The position numbers were made by a program, and so were the translations under genes. The notes under the pieces are model-generated. The model made no database searches, was not told the DNA's origin, and saw only the letters and a list, made by a program, of their open reading frames with translations. Below, piece by piece: positions 21,851-32,504 of a stretch of 64,000 nucleotides of DNA (within the stretch, counting starts at the first letter, position 1; the number at the start of each line of letters is the position of its first letter). The stretch is taken from contig JADDOH010003981.1 in assembly GCA_016648135.1 (NCBI GenBank), positions 1 through 64,000 on the forward strand, given 5' to 3'. Origin of the DNA: Agrypnia vestita (lineage: Eukaryota; Arthropoda; Insecta; Trichoptera; Phryganeidae).

Positions 21851-21948
21851 GAATTTCAGCAATAATATTTTAAAATAGATTTTCAAATAATTTAGAAAAT
21901 CAAAAACAAAAGACATCATTCATTTTGAAATTTTGACATATTTAAAAC

Positions 21949-21985
21949 ACCTTGACGATGGAAAAATTTTTCTGAAAATGTAAGT
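21949..21985 (+). ncRNA. Degenerate hammerhead-like motif 3' of the PLE
   Basis: TTGACGA, T, a self-complementary GAAAAATTTTTC hairpin, then GAAAATGTA. It resembles the 36031-36073 copy (TTGACGA, GAAACATGTT) with one base missing before the stem III palindrome. Its position, downstream of the endonuclease homology once the LINE is removed, supports the assignment. Confidence 0.4.
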
Positions 21986-21999
21986 AGGTACACACAAAT

Positions 22000-22840
22000 A
22001 ATAAAATAAAATAATGTCAGTCTACAAAGTTGCTCAACCAATTAAAAAAATATTTTGCTATTATTGAAGAAGTTAATTTGTATCATTCGAATAAACGGGT
22101 CTTTTAGACCCCTTTTTTTATGGTAAAGATCCACTGATTTATATTCTCTAACTGAACAGGTCTAATCTATCAACATCTCGAACATTCTTACATAATCTGC
22201 AGATAGCTTTAGAGTTTGAGTATTATGCACGAGATAATATAACATTCTTGTCTGTTTGCGTGGTTCTATGTCAAGAGAGTATTTTTTAAAAGTAACTCCC
22301 TACTGTGACTTTACAGTAACAGTTACATCTCAAAAAAAGTTACGAATATTTGCGATCTCTCTCTAGTATTGAGTTAAAAAGGTTTTAAGAAATTATTCCT
22401 ATTTATAATAAAAAATTTGAATTTCCTTTGTGGAGCCAACATGTTACTGTGATCATATTTAAACGTAATAAATTAACAATACGTGGCCGGTCAGAGCGAA
22501 CACGATGTTCAATTTTGTTGACAAGGAAATATTAATATAATTTTTCTCTTTGTTGAAACAAATAATATTAAAAAGTGTGAAAATTAAAAGCTTGTGACTT
22601 CCACGTTGTTTGGTTTTAAATTACGTCTCGTATGACGACCGCAACTTCCAGCGGCTTCAAAGGTTTAATATTAAATTGGTTTCCAGCCCTTCGTTACGAA
22701 AATAATTTGCTTATAATTGTAGGTACTATCTGGAAGCTTGGCTTAATTTCGCTAATAAATTAATTAAAAATACTAAAACTTAATTGGTGATCGTAGCAGA
22801 TTCGGTGACGAAGGTGTCGAGGGACTGGGGTGGGCTAACA
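22000..22840. other. Partly non-repetitive stretch, no gene recognised
   Basis: 22480-22800 is more balanced in composition and appears single-copy in the window. No coding frame is supported. Confidence 0.3.
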
Positions 22841-22849
22841 ATATCTTTC

Positions 22850-23160
22850 CCAGGATCCTAGAGTGCAACTGAATGGAATTTGGATTACGTTCAATATAAT
22901 ACACATTTATGATAGGCGAAAGGATAAATACCTGTATTTTACGTAGGTTCCTAAAAGTTATCTATGCAAAATTTTGAAAGGATGGGATTTAATTTTTTTT
23001 GGTGGATAGGTTTGGAAGGAGAAGGGGTAAAATTTATTTTATGCAGGATCCTAAAGTATTTAAAGCAAAATATACTTATATCGTAGAGAATAGTGTGAGG
23101 TGGTCAGGGGGATAGAATATGGCATCTTTTTTTGCGTAGAGTCCTCAGAAATAACTATTT
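22850..23160 (+). repeat. Diverged ~95-bp tandem repeat, about four units
   Basis: The anchor ggatcctaaag recurs as ggatcctagag (22852), ggttcctaaaag (22946), ggatcctaaag (23045) and gagtcctcag (23139), spaced 94, 99 and 94 bases. Intervening parts share gcaaaat and g-gg-atag-atttggaa-type blocks. Old satellite-like array. Confidence 0.6.
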
Positions 23161-23238
23161 TTAACGCTTTACAGAAGCGAAACACAACACTTGTCACCAA
23201 GGATTTAGTAAATCATGATTTATTGTAATAGATTTAGT

Positions 23239-23312
23239 GTGACCCCACCGGGAATCGAACCCGTAACCTTCGGTGAGATAAGCTAGTGTCATGCCCACTA
23301 GGCTAAGAGTGC
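23239..23312 (-). repeat. tRNA-derived SINE head
   Basis: The minus strand has an A box TAGCCTAGTGGG and a B box GGTTCGATTCC at tRNA-like spacing. The putative acceptor ends (GCACTCT and GGGGTCAC) do not pair, so this is a tRNA-derived SINE promoter rather than a tRNA gene. The same B-box context occurs at 63691-63760. Confidence 0.65.
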
Positions 23313-23324
23313 AAGGGCGAGGAT

Positions 23325-23328
23325 TTTA

Positions 23329-23361
<33 letters not shown>
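23325..23361. repeat. (TTA)n microsatellite
   Basis: About ten TTA units. Confidence 0.9.
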
Positions 23362-23364
23362 AAC

Positions 23365-23515
23365 AGAGATGCTTACGTCAAATACGTGTCGCACCAATAT
23401 TCTTACTTTTTTACAAATTAAGACTTTCTTGTTGGTGTCTCGGAATGGGACTCGAACCACCGACCACCAGATCACTAGACGACCGCGATGATCACTATAC
23501 CAACAGGGTACTTTT
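23365..23515 (-). repeat. tRNA-SINE, body-and-head copy
   Basis: The minus strand carries the SINE head (tataGTGATC-type A-box region, B box GGTTCGAGTCC from ggactcgaacc), then the body agtaagaatattggtgcgac. Same family as 27283-27450. Confidence 0.65.
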
Positions 23516-23524
23516 ACCACTTAT

Positions 23525-23640
23525 GATGTTCTTACAGTAGTATTGGTGAAAATTGCATTGTGTAAAGGGATAATTTATCATACAGGTTATAAACCATCCA
23601 TAGCTTCGTGTCTGTAAGACTATAATATATCTTTATTACA
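23525..23640 (-). repeat. Family C dispersed repeat, copy 3
   Basis: gatgttcttacagtagta, gcattgtgtaaaggga, then agcttcgtgtctgtaagac: the reverse complement of the family C order. Confidence 0.55.
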
Positions 23641-24119
23641 CAATCATACCTTTCTGGATAAACATAGCTATTTTGTTCTGAGAACAATATTTATATTAAA
23701 ATAAATAGTTTTAAAACCGAAAATTGTACACGAAAAAAAGTCATACTCTAATTACAAAATTTGTTAAATGGATTTGGCATTGACTTTGTAGAGATTACAC
23801 ATGATTATTATTATGATGTTATGATTAAACACATAATTATTACAATTAAATAAAAACATAAGCTTTTTTATCCATATTAGTGTTTTATTATATTATACAG
23901 TAGTAAGATATATATATAATATAATTAAAATCTATTCGAGATAATATTGACCAATTACAAAAAACTACGGCATTCCTAGAAATATTAAAATCAGAGCAAA
24001 AGAGAAAGGAACAATAACAAAAAAAAACAAACAAACAGTGAGTTATTAATAAAACATGGTAATCAAAGTGATACAATTAAAAAAGGAATGTTATGGAAAC
24101 AATAAACCAAAACGTAGAG
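23641..24119. other. AT-rich stretch, no gene recognised
   Basis: No supported feature. Confidence 0.3.
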
Positions 24120-24340
24120 ATACACAGGTAATTTTTTTTTAATTTCAGAAAAAATACAAAAATATCAAACAATACAGAATGGTAACGAGCAAAATATTAT
24201 TGAAAAAAAAAATAGATAAATAGGAATGGGAGTGAGAGGAGGTAGAGGCTGATAAAGTGTTTGAGCGGAGTGCATGTGTATGTATATTTGTGGTGAGGAT
24301 AGCGGCTATGTGCAAAGCGTGAATTATTATGTGTAAAATT
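24120..24340 (-). mobile_element. LINE 3' untranslated-tail relic
   Basis: A T-run, then ggaatgggagtgagaggagg and ggagtgcatgtgtatgtata, parallel to the 3' part of the LINE at 11113-11465 (ggataggagtgggagttaga, ggagtgcgtgtgtattctgt). The coding part is missing. Confidence 0.5.
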
Positions 24341-24394
24341 AATTTTTAAAAAAAGCATCATAAGAAAAAAATTTTGTTTACATCTATATTAAAC

Positions 24395-24710
24395 AAATTT
24401 TTATTATCAATTAGAAAAGACATACAGAAAAATCAAATTAACGAACAGGTTCGTTGATTCGAATCTCGGTAGCACTTAAAATATTTTCCCGTTAATTTGA
24501 TTTTTCTGTATGTCTTTTCTAATTGATTAGTAAAAAAATTAATAAAAAATGTATATAAAGAAAAAATTATGTTTACATCTACATTAAACAAATTGTTATT
24601 AATCAATTAAAGAAAACATACAGAAAAATCAAATTAACGAATGGGTCCGTTGATTCGAATCATTCGATTTTTCTGTATGTCTTTTCTAATTGATTAATAA
24701 AAAAATGTTT
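24395..24710. repeat. Tandemly duplicated foldback hairpins
   Basis: Two adjacent hairpins (about 24396-24535 and 24590-24705) each have arms of roughly 40 bases reading aattagaaaagacatacaga and aaaatcaaattaacgaa, closed around a loop with gttgattcgaatc. A shared leader (tatgtttacatctacattaa) precedes each. The whole foldback unit was therefore duplicated with a period near 190 bases. Confidence 0.75.
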
Positions 24711-24719
24711 AATAATTCG

Positions 24720-25150
24720 CAGAACTTTGTTCTGAAATTGCAACTTCACTATAATAATGTGTTTTCTTTAATACATCTATATTAATCTTTTTCTTGAGAA
24801 TTCGAAAAGTCGTATGGCGAAAAAACTCGAAAAAATTGAAATAAAGTATGCACGTTGCCTAATTCAATTGGCAAACACTACCTTAATGTACTGAAAATAG
24901 AAATAAGTGTGCCTTGCGAGCAGTTCAATAAACGTACTTTAGATTTTACCATCATTATCAAACTAGCTCCATTCTCTAGCACAACTCAAAGCTGAGTCAA
25001 TTAATTTCCCATTGTTCAAAATCCTTTAATGTTTGATGTATTTAATACCAGTGGCGTGCGCTAGCATTCGGGTCAGATTATGCGTAATGACAATGCTGTA
25101 AAAGTACCACAAGTCATATTATCATCAAAGGCTGCATGGTAATGTATAAT
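24720..25150. other. No gene recognised
   Basis: AT-rich. A ccagtggcgtgcgct string near 25050 recalls ends of some hAT elements, but no partner end was found. Confidence 0.25.
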
Positions 25151-25154
25151 AATA

Positions 25155-25278
25155 AATAGAGATGCGACCACGGAATAGTAAAATAGGACTAACTTGCTGG
25201 TCTGGAGTGAGATTCGAACCCGCGATATTTGTTTCACGAGGTGAGAGTCCTAACCACAAGACCAATAAGCTACGCTAC
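25155..25278 (-). repeat. tRNA-derived SINE with clear A and B boxes
   Basis: Minus strand: TGGTCTTGTGGTTA (A box) and GGGTTCGAATC (B box), followed by the family body (agcaagttagtcctatttta, tattccgtggtcgcatctct). This is the best-preserved head of the SINE family in the window. Confidence 0.75.
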
Positions 25279-25279
25279 T

Positions 25280-25915
25280 TAGAAAATTTTAAATGAAAGA
25301 CATGTTGATTCATGACAAATGAAAGACATGTCCTAGTTACCGTTTCTGGATGAGACCTCGTTGTTGTAATTGATTCTAGGTAGGAGAGAAAAATATCAAA
25401 GATTAAAAATCTAGTGAATTTTGAGTGCAAAATAAATCAATTTTATGAGAATAAATTAACAGAAGTCATTGACTTCAACATCAGACGAGCTTAATCGAAC
25501 ATGGCAATAGACGCTTAATCGTTGATATAATAATTATGCGTATATAGATATATAACATTTTAAAAAATAAAAGTGAAGTCCCTCTCCAAGCGCAAGAGCT
25601 TGCCTCGTTTTTGGAAAGGTACAGCGAAAAACCAATGGTAAAAATGTAAAAAAATGTAAACGATGCATAATCTATATTTACAATGTATAAAATATTGCAG
25701 TTATAAAAAAATAAAAATATTTTGCCTTAAATAATTAATTCTAACAATTTGGATACCCCTAACCTCTAATCATCTATTTTATTTCATGTAATCGTACAAT
25801 CTAATCTAGAAGTACCCGTTCATAAATCGTATTTCACTGTAACAAAACCAATACTATGCATCAAAAATACTCTACTGTGAAGAGAGTTTTATTATTGCGT
25901 AATGATCAGATTTAG
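25280..25915. other. No gene recognised
   Basis: AT-rich sequence without a supportable feature. Confidence 0.3.
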
Positions 25916-25916
25916 C

Positions 25917-26010
25917 CCAGCGCCACACTGGGCAGATCTTCCTCCGCGGCTTTTCCGTGGCGTAAAATCATGCAATCCAAAGCAAATGGGTAGACCGATC
26001 ATCCGCCTAT
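25917..26010 (-). mobile_element. Half copy of the 19852-type MITE
   Basis: The reverse complement reads gcggatgatcggtctaccca, tttgctttgg, attttacgc-acgg and cagtgtggcgc, in the same order as the right half of 19852-20037. The other half is missing. Confidence 0.6.
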
Positions 26011-26149
26011 TGTATTTCGATGAAACCGATGAGAGATTCTGTTTCTCTTGAAACGTAAGTAGTGCAAAAATATATAAAATATTAAACTCGCGTAGGGGTA
26101 ACAAGGTTAATATTATTAAATGATTATATGTGAAAAAGGAGTAGACTCG

Positions 26150-26670
26150 AGAGTAGCTCGATGATCTGGGGGCCACATGAGGGCAAGTACTCTCTTATGG
26201 TGGAGAAAATCCAAAAGAAGTTTCTGAGATATCTCTACATGAGAGAGTATGCTCCAGGGTATGCTTGGCTACAATAGTCTAGAGACTAGAAGGAATGTGT
26301 ATTTGATTACACATTTTTATCGATGTTGCGCGGTATGATCGATAATCCTGAAATTATGCAGAGCATTGGTTTCTATGTTCCTGATAATATTATATTATAT
26401 TATATATGTCAAATATAATATTATATTTGACATCGTCAGCATAGATTGTTTCACATTCCAATATACAGGACCAACCTGCCGATGGTTATGCCTGTTGGAA
26501 GAGCCACAACTACGCTGAACAAAATCGCTTTGGGTATTGATGTATTCCATGTGTCTGAGGGGGTTTTCCGAAGCGGGATTCTCCTACACCTTTGACCAGA
26601 TCATACGTTATTTTTAATTTATTAAATATTTTTATTTTGATATATACTTGAATTGAATTGAATTGAATCA
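26150..26670 (+). pseudogene. LINE reverse transcriptase C-terminal relic
   Basis: The translation shows SMIWGPHEGKYSLMVEKIQK then KFLRYLYMREYAPGYAWLQ, the palm-to-thumb segment of CR1/L2/Jockey-like LINEs (EY-S--W-P-----I---Q-KFLRYL). After shifts, IDNPEIMQSIGFYVP and MPVGRATTTLNKIALGIDVF close the tail. A local AT palindrome (26385-26430) interrupts it. The 3' end is a (TTGAA)n tail at 26648-26669. Several stops; dead and 5'-truncated. Confidence 0.7.
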
Positions 26671-26679
26671 TAAATAATC

Positions 26680-27275
26680 TCTACAATGTAAATACCAAAG
26701 ATATCAATAATACTCCTAGGTATTATATTGATAATCAAATAAATATATATTTTAGATGTTAATAATGTTGTTTTGATTATACGAAGAACGCGCCCCTGAT
26801 ATATACATATTTACTTTGTAAACTCCCAATACACGTGATGCACGGCGTGCGGGGGTGAGGGTGGAGGGTTAATTCAATTAGGGGCGGAGTGCACTTACAT
26901 TACCTGGGTTCACAAATAATCTTCATTGTTCGGCGCCATTAGCAGGCCATAATGTCTTCGCGTTATTACGCCATATTAATAGGCATGAAATCCACGTTAA
27001 ATTTAACTTTCTGATTGAATTGCCAAACTTCGTAAGGATGGCTTTGTTTGGTGGGTCGATTATGCCGAATAATATTTTTGTCGCAACCTCGAACTCGATA
27101 GGTTCTGATGTGAAAGTGTTTCTGAAAATTTAATGCAACCTGAGAGTTAATTCAGTTCGATGTATATATTTTCAATTTTATATTATTATATTACAAATAT
27201 TTTATGAAATATATACATCAGTAGTTTTTATATTGTTATTAAAGTAATGTTAACTGTCTTCAATCTTAAAAAAAG
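26680..27275. other. Partly unique stretch, no gene recognised
   Basis: 26800-27120 is more balanced in composition (ttcggcgccattagcaggcc near 26930) and single-copy in the window. Possibly host non-coding DNA. Confidence 0.3.
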
Positions 27276-27282
27276 AGTAGCT

Positions 27283-27450
27283 TGTTGGTATTGTGGTCAT
27301 GTTGCTCGCCTAGTGGTCTGGTGATCGGTGGTTTGAGCCCCATTCCAGGACACTAGCAAGTTAGTCCTATTTTCATAGCACAGGTTTTTGGCTTAGTTTG
27401 AGAATAGTAAGAATATAGATGCGACAAGTATTCCGTGTTCGTTTTTTGTG
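27283..27450 (+). repeat. tRNA-SINE, plus-strand copy
   Basis: Head with ttgtggtcatgttgctcgcc, B-box-like GTTTGAGCCCC at about 27332, then agcaagttagtcctattttc, tttgagaatagtaagaatat and gcgacaagtattccgtgttc. Reference-like order for the family. Confidence 0.7.
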
Positions 27451-27489
27451 TCTATTCCATAAATCTATATCTTCCAGAAAATCTTGATT

Positions 27490-27925
27490 AAAAAACGAAA
27501 TTACACGGCTGGAGAGAGACTCGAAATCGGAAGAACGGCAGCGTGGCGACTAGACGACACAGCCACCACCACATCTCCGTGGCCTGTCAAAAATATACTA
27601 AACATAATACGCGCGGCTGAGCTAAGACGCGAACCATTAATAAACGCCTCCGGCGTTCGACGCTTGACAGGCTTTTTATTATGTATAAATAAATTAAAAA
27701 AGAAAACAAAAACAAGAAAACACTTTTGTGGCTTGACATTATATTAAATTTAAAATAAAATTAAATACTTAATAACTAAATAGTTGACGAATATATAGTA
27801 ATGAGTGGTTTAAAACTAAGTATTTAATTATTTATTTTTTTTAGTAAATTTAATAGTAAATTAATTTTTATTTTAAAATTAACAATACTTAAAATATGTT
27901 CCGTGATATTTTACGGGTGTACGGC
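27490..27925 (-). repeat. SINE-like repeat, second tRNA-derived family
   Basis: gaaattacacggctggagag at the left and ttccgtgatattttacgggt at the right recur at 52185-52345 (ggaaattacacggcgggaag, gttccgtgatttttcacggg). The minus strand gives a B-box-like GATTTCGAGTC. The centre here is expanded and AT-rich. Confidence 0.5.
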
Positions 27926-28243
27926 TAGTAAAATTATAAAGATAAAAATAAATTACCGAAATATATGAGGCTTATGGTAAATTATCTATTAATGTTTAGG
28001 CCACCAACTCTCTTTACAGAACCGTGGAAAATAGGTTTGTGGGGAAATCTAACTTGATTAGAGCATTCGTACTTAGAGTTTGATTAATATATAAGTTTTA
28101 AGGCTTTTGAATTTAATTTCTCTTTTCAATTTTTATGATATTTTATAAATGCAATTGTTACCACGCACTAGCGAGAAAAAGATAGCGCCTACCACTATTA
28201 AGTAATTGAATGTTTCGGCGTTTAATTTGTGGAAATCCATTAT

Positions 28244-28442
28244 GAACAAATAATGAAATAAAACAATGAACTTTGTTTTTTTCCACTTATATTTGAGCAC
28301 TTGTTTCACTACATGTTTCGGAAACGTCCGTTTCCTTCATCGGGTGAATTAAGACCTTAGTTTTCGAAACATGTAGTGAAACAAGTGCTCAAATATAAGT
28401 GGAAAAAAAACAAAGTTCATTGTTTTATTTCATAATTTGTTC
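28244..28442. mobile_element. Inverted repeat carrying a PLE end
   Basis: Arms 28244-28320 and 28365-28442 are inverse complements over ~77 bases (ttccacttatatttgagcac, ttgtttcactacatgtttcg). The outer boundary, aactttgtttttttccactt, resembles the boundary of the PLE relic at 35990. Only the left arm keeps a full hammerhead-like box. The right arm keeps GAAACATGTAGTGAAAC but lacks the upstream core. Confidence 0.7.
28305..28348 (-). ncRNA. Hammerhead-like motif with full helices
   Basis: Minus strand: stem I TTCAC / GTGAA (5 bp), CCGATGA (one change from CUGAUGA), an extra A, stem II GGAAACG / CGTTTCC around GA, GAAA, then CATGTA with an ACATGT palindrome as stem III and A at the cleavage position. 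All three helices are preserved. The U-to-C change in the core would be expected to weaken cleavage. Confidence 0.6.
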
Positions 28443-28845
28443 CTACCATTATTCGCCACTTCCATAGATCGTCTGATTCCATGCATTTCGATCGGCGCTG
28501 GCAGTTAGTTTTGCTAGGGGTTGGCGTCTGAAACAAATTTATCATAAATTTTAGATAAAGCTTATTCATACAGTTCTACTTAGCCAATAAACATAATATT
28601 TGGATACGCCTAATATGAAATATTTTATTTAAAAAATAATTCTTTAGTAAAAAATTTTGCGGTACACAAAATATTTGAATTATTTATCATTACTATAGTT
28701 TCAAGTAGTACCTACAATCCCTTTTAGTATGATCAATAATTAATAACTTACTTAAATATAGAATTTTTTCAATCTATTCAAGTAACTCAGGGGGCCGTAT
28801 GGCAGGGGGGAGTTTTTTGGTCTTTAACGAAAACAAGTCTAGTAT
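28443..28845. other. No gene recognised
   Basis: AT-rich sequence without a supportable feature. Confidence 0.3.
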
Positions 28846-28849
28846 TTAT

Positions 28850-29182
28850 GTGTTAAAAAAAACTAACCCATAAAAACCAAGTTTTTAAAATACTCCCTTT
28901 CTCATTTTCGCGTTTTGTGTCTACCATATGCGTCGGAATCTCCATACAACTTGTATGATAAAAACATTAAAAATTTGAAAAATCCAAAATTATACGATAT
29001 TTTTTTTATTTTAACGAAAATTAGATAGATCTTCTTGATCGTCGCCACGAGTCTACTTGCAAAGTTTCAGCTCGATTGGAGCACGGAAAAAGGGTTAAAA
29101 ATTGATCCAAAGTTTTTTTGTCAGACAAGTAATCAATCAATCAGACCCCACGAGTTAATATAAAGGGAGTAATAAAACGGCT
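28850..29182 (-). repeat. Family A dispersed repeat, copy 2
   Basis: Begins aaaaactaacccataaaaac and ends ttaatataaagggagtaata. The interior has accatatgcgtcggaatctc and gatcgtcgccacgagtctac. The tactccctttcgtagcg/ccaacgcgtagg middle is deleted. Confidence 0.7.
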
Positions 29183-29184
29183 AT

Positions 29185-29345
29185 TTTATTTTACATGAAC
29201 CGTATATTTTAGTGAGAAACAAATCTCGACGTTTCGCTAAAGTCTTATTCAGCGTCATCAGGAGAGCTTCCTATCACGGCGGAGGTGTAGGCCGAACTTT
29301 TTTTGCTTCTCAGTAAAATATATGACTCGTATAAAATATCGGTTT
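29185..29345 (-). mobile_element. PLE terminal-repeat fragment
   Basis: The segment surrounds a hammerhead-like box and begins directly after the family A end. On the plus strand it reads atgaaccgtatattttagtg, then tctcgacgtttcgc. No endonuclease part is attached. Confidence 0.5.
29224..29265 (-). ncRNA. Hammerhead-like motif, intact core
   Basis: Minus strand: stem I TCTC / GAGA, perfect CTGATGA, an extra C, stem II GCTGA / TTAGC (one G-U), GAAACGTC. Core boxes and the ACGU stem III with C at the cleavage site are intact. Confidence 0.6.
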
Positions 29346-30099
29346 TATTAAACACATAAATATGTCCAACGACCGTAATAACAACCTTAACTCTTTAATA
29401 ACGAGTCTGGTGTTTAGAAATGTGATTGTTTTTCAAAGAATTTAAATTCTTTAGCATTTCTACAGTTTCCAAATTGTTAATTCTTCATCGCTTATAAGGA
29501 ATCGAGTGAAGCAGTTTTAATTTGTAGCTATCTAAAGAGTGGTAAGTATCAATTATGTGATTGGTGAATTCGGAGAAATTATTTTATTATTATACATACC
29601 TCATCACTATTTGCGTCTTCTGGTAGCGTTACGTATGTTGACGTAACGTTACGTTAGTGACGAACATTATTACATGCAGAATAATGTATCTTGATATTAG
29701 CCATATGAATATTTCCAAGAAATAATCAGGTAATTTCTAGATTTCGTACGTCGGTAAATTTAGCTTAAACTAATGTAAATATATATTCAAAACTTGTGAA
29801 GTGAATATTTAGTATTTTGGGGGAAAAGTCTGAACGCGTGAGTGGACACAATTATTTTTGATTTGATCTCACCGCTTACATTATTTGCACACGGTATTCA
29901 TTGAAGAGCTGAGATTCGAACCACTCCACTGCACCGGACCTGTGTGACAATTGTGTTCCAGGTAAAGTACACACTCGATAAATTGATCATATTAAATTCA
30001 CTAATTTCAATGGTGATTAAATTCATTAGCGCGAATGAATCCAATGTGATTATATTGTCATGGAATTGTCGTGGTGGAGGACAAATGAAACGCTTGAAA
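29346..30099. other. No gene recognised
   Basis: AT-rich. An overlapping acgtaacg palindrome cluster lies near 29630-29660. A SINE-like agattcgaacc lies near 29911. Confidence 0.3.
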
Positions 30100-30681
30100 T
30101 CAGTATTATAATAGTGTATTGCGCACTATCCGCATCCCTCGTAATATGTCACTTTAAAATAAAACTATGAAAGGCTCTGGAACAGCCTTCAATTATCTAC
30201 AATTATCGACATTTGGGAGACGCCTGGAACAGCCTAGAAGCGACGGGAACCTTCTCCTAATCTAAACCAGCGTTTTGCGTGTGTAAGCGGGACCGACAAC
30301 TGCGCGCGACGGGTTTGTTTAGACATTCATATCGGTGCGAAGTAAACTCCGGACAACGGCCGGTGTAGCCAGACGTGGAATTTCCCCGGCGACAGATATT
30401 AAGCAAAATAATCGAGTGAGTGCTTACCGATAGTGAGCGATTAAATAAATGCGTGCGAGAATTGTCTGAAATATTCTAGCGAGTGTAAAATAAAATGTTC
30501 CAAGCGATAATAAAGTATTCATAGACGAGTTTATGCGAAATAGTGTGATTTTAAAAATTGTGTTTAATTTTATTCGTGTAAGGTGATTTTTTCCATGAAA
30601 TAATTAATTTATAACTTTTTAATAAAGTACTAATGAATTTCCAGTTATTTTATTTGCCTCCCGTAGCCATGAGTCGTGACA
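30100..30681 (+). mobile_element. Solo-LTR-like segment, sense strand
   Basis: Ends cctcccgtagccatgagtcg then tgaca (30681), matching the reverse complement of the 17589 and 47654 starts. Upstream, ccctcgtaatatgtcac matches ccctcgttatatgacg of 48275. The middle, gagtgagtgcttaccgatag then gagcgattaaataaatgcg, matches the minus strand of 62080-62160. Promoter-like catatcgg lies near 30327. No gag or pol follows, so it is probably a solo LTR. The 5' edge is approximate. Confidence 0.5.
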
Positions 30682-31409
30682 AGAGTTTTATTTTAATCGA
30701 CAAAGTCACTGGACGCGAGATTAAAATTATAATTAGAGTACTACTTTTAAATTCGCACAATTCCGCACTAACTTTCACACTCATCTGTGGAACACATTCT
30801 ATTCACCTTTTCAGAATAAGTGGTTTGGTCGTTCTTTTAATTATTTTTTGCATTTCGAGTACTTTTTGGCATTTTAAACATTTTGCGTACCTTTAGGCAT
30901 AATCGAGTGACTTCTAAATATTTCTAGTAATTTCTTATTTACTGTCAAACTTCCAGAGTGCTGTAAAATACTCGATTACGTGCAATTCTTTCCATTTCTA
31001 GTCTCGTAACAATATACATATCTACAGGAAATCGAAAAGTCCCAGATTCAGAAATTGTTTCATTGATTTTATAAACCACACACAAAAACCATGTACCTAC
31101 GAATCACACGACGATGACATAATAATAACAAAATTGTGAGATGGGAATCTAGCCCTCCCACTCGCACTTCGCGAGCTGACAGCCGCACGGTGGGCCGCGC
31201 GGACACACGCAATACTACCGCTTGCATAGCTGGTCGCATTGTAGACAGAACTAGACTACAAATAATAATACCGCACCTACGTGTTCAATTTGATAGCAAT
31301 ATATTTAAAGGAATATAACAATAATAATTTCTCAGAATTCTCTAACCACTTTTTAGAGACAGGCCACACTTTTAAAAAACGAAATTAAATATGTATATGT
31401 AACTGCTTA
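30682..31409. other. No gene recognised
   Basis: A 60-codon frame at 31136-31318 lies in a small GC-rich patch (31140-31250) without a recognisable domain. A short frame at 30633-30896 overlaps the LTR end and is judged spurious. Confidence 0.3.
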
Positions 31410-31722
31410 AGATGGGTGTGAACATGAGCATAAGATTAGCCGGGTAAACTTAAGTTTATGTTTGAGGAAAGGCTAATGTTGATTCTGTCATCATTTCTTT
31501 CAACATAAGCCCGCTTAACTAAAGTATAGCCGTAGCTCCTTGGTTAAAAATGGAATGAATTATAAAATGAAAAGGTTAGGTTATGTTAGGTTAGGTTACG
31601 GCTACACTTAAGTTTAATCGGCTTATGTTGAAAGAAATGATGAGAGAAATCAATATTAGCCTCTCCTCGAACATAAACTTAAGTTTAGCCGGCTAATCGT
31701 AAGTTTATGTCCACACCCATCT
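31410..31722. mobile_element. Foldback MITE with ~130-bp inverted arms
   Basis: Left arm (31410 onward: agatgggtgtgaacat, aaacttaagtttatgtttga, atgatg/catcatttctttcaacat) and right arm (to 31722: ccacacccatct) are inverse complements with modest divergence. The loop holds ggttaggttatgttaggtta, two short TTAGG-type runs. Non-coding. Transposition would depend on another element's transposase. Confidence 0.75.
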
Positions 31723-31934
31723 TTAGCCGTAACATATATACATTATGCATACTTATAAATAAAAGGGACCTTAGGGGAGATTATTTTAAAAAGCTAAAAT
31801 TAAAAAAGTTGGAATATAATTAAAAAAACAATTGAATTAAATAATTACGCCATTCAATATCTCCCGGTCAAACTATAGCCCCCACCGGATACGTGAATTT
31901 TTACATGTCAAAAACCTTTTTACAAAAGGGAGTC

Positions 31935-32310
31935 AAAACTAACCCATAAAAACCAAGTTTTTATTATACTCCCTTTCTCATTTACTAGTGGAAACTGGTT
32001 TGGCGCTTAACCTACACGTTGGGCGTCGGTCGAGTGACGCTACGAAAGGGAGTAATAAAAAATTTCCAACAATCCAAAATTATACTATAATCAGGTTTGG
32101 TGTCTACCATATGCATCGGAATCTCCATACAACTTACTAAGTTGTATGAAAAAAACATTAAAATTTCTAAAAATCCAAAATTATACTATAATTATTAATT
32201 TTTTTAACGAAAATTTGATAGATCTCTTTGATCATCCAAAGTTTTTTCGTTAAGCAAGCAAGCAAACAAGCATACGCCACGAGTTAAAATAATGGGAGTA
32301 AAAATCACTC
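31935..32310 (-). repeat. Family A dispersed repeat, copy 3
   Basis: Contains both the ccaacgcgtagg-type middle (cctacacgttgggcgtcggt) and the catacaacttactaagttgt palindrome, in inverted order relative to 36507-36873. Near full length. Confidence 0.75.
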
Positions 32311-32504
32311 AAAACAGACAGTAAAAGAATGTTGAAAATAATGTATAAACTTCCCAAATGTTGTAATGCTTAGTTTGTAGTTTACCATGAAGGAGCAGTA
32401 GTTCCGAAACAGGTTTGTATTACCAATAATTTTATCACGGGCTCGTGGCTATTGGAGGCAAATACCTCCAACATCCAAACTTACAAACTTTACCTCTTTA
32501 TATA

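Noticed and set aside
23239..23312. Functional tRNA gene
   Set aside because: A and B boxes are good, but the acceptor ends do not pair and SINE-type sequence continues. Same for 63691-63760.
31574..31598. Interstitial telomere
   Set aside because: Only a few TTAGG units, interrupted, and inside a foldback loop. Reported only as a motif within the MITE.
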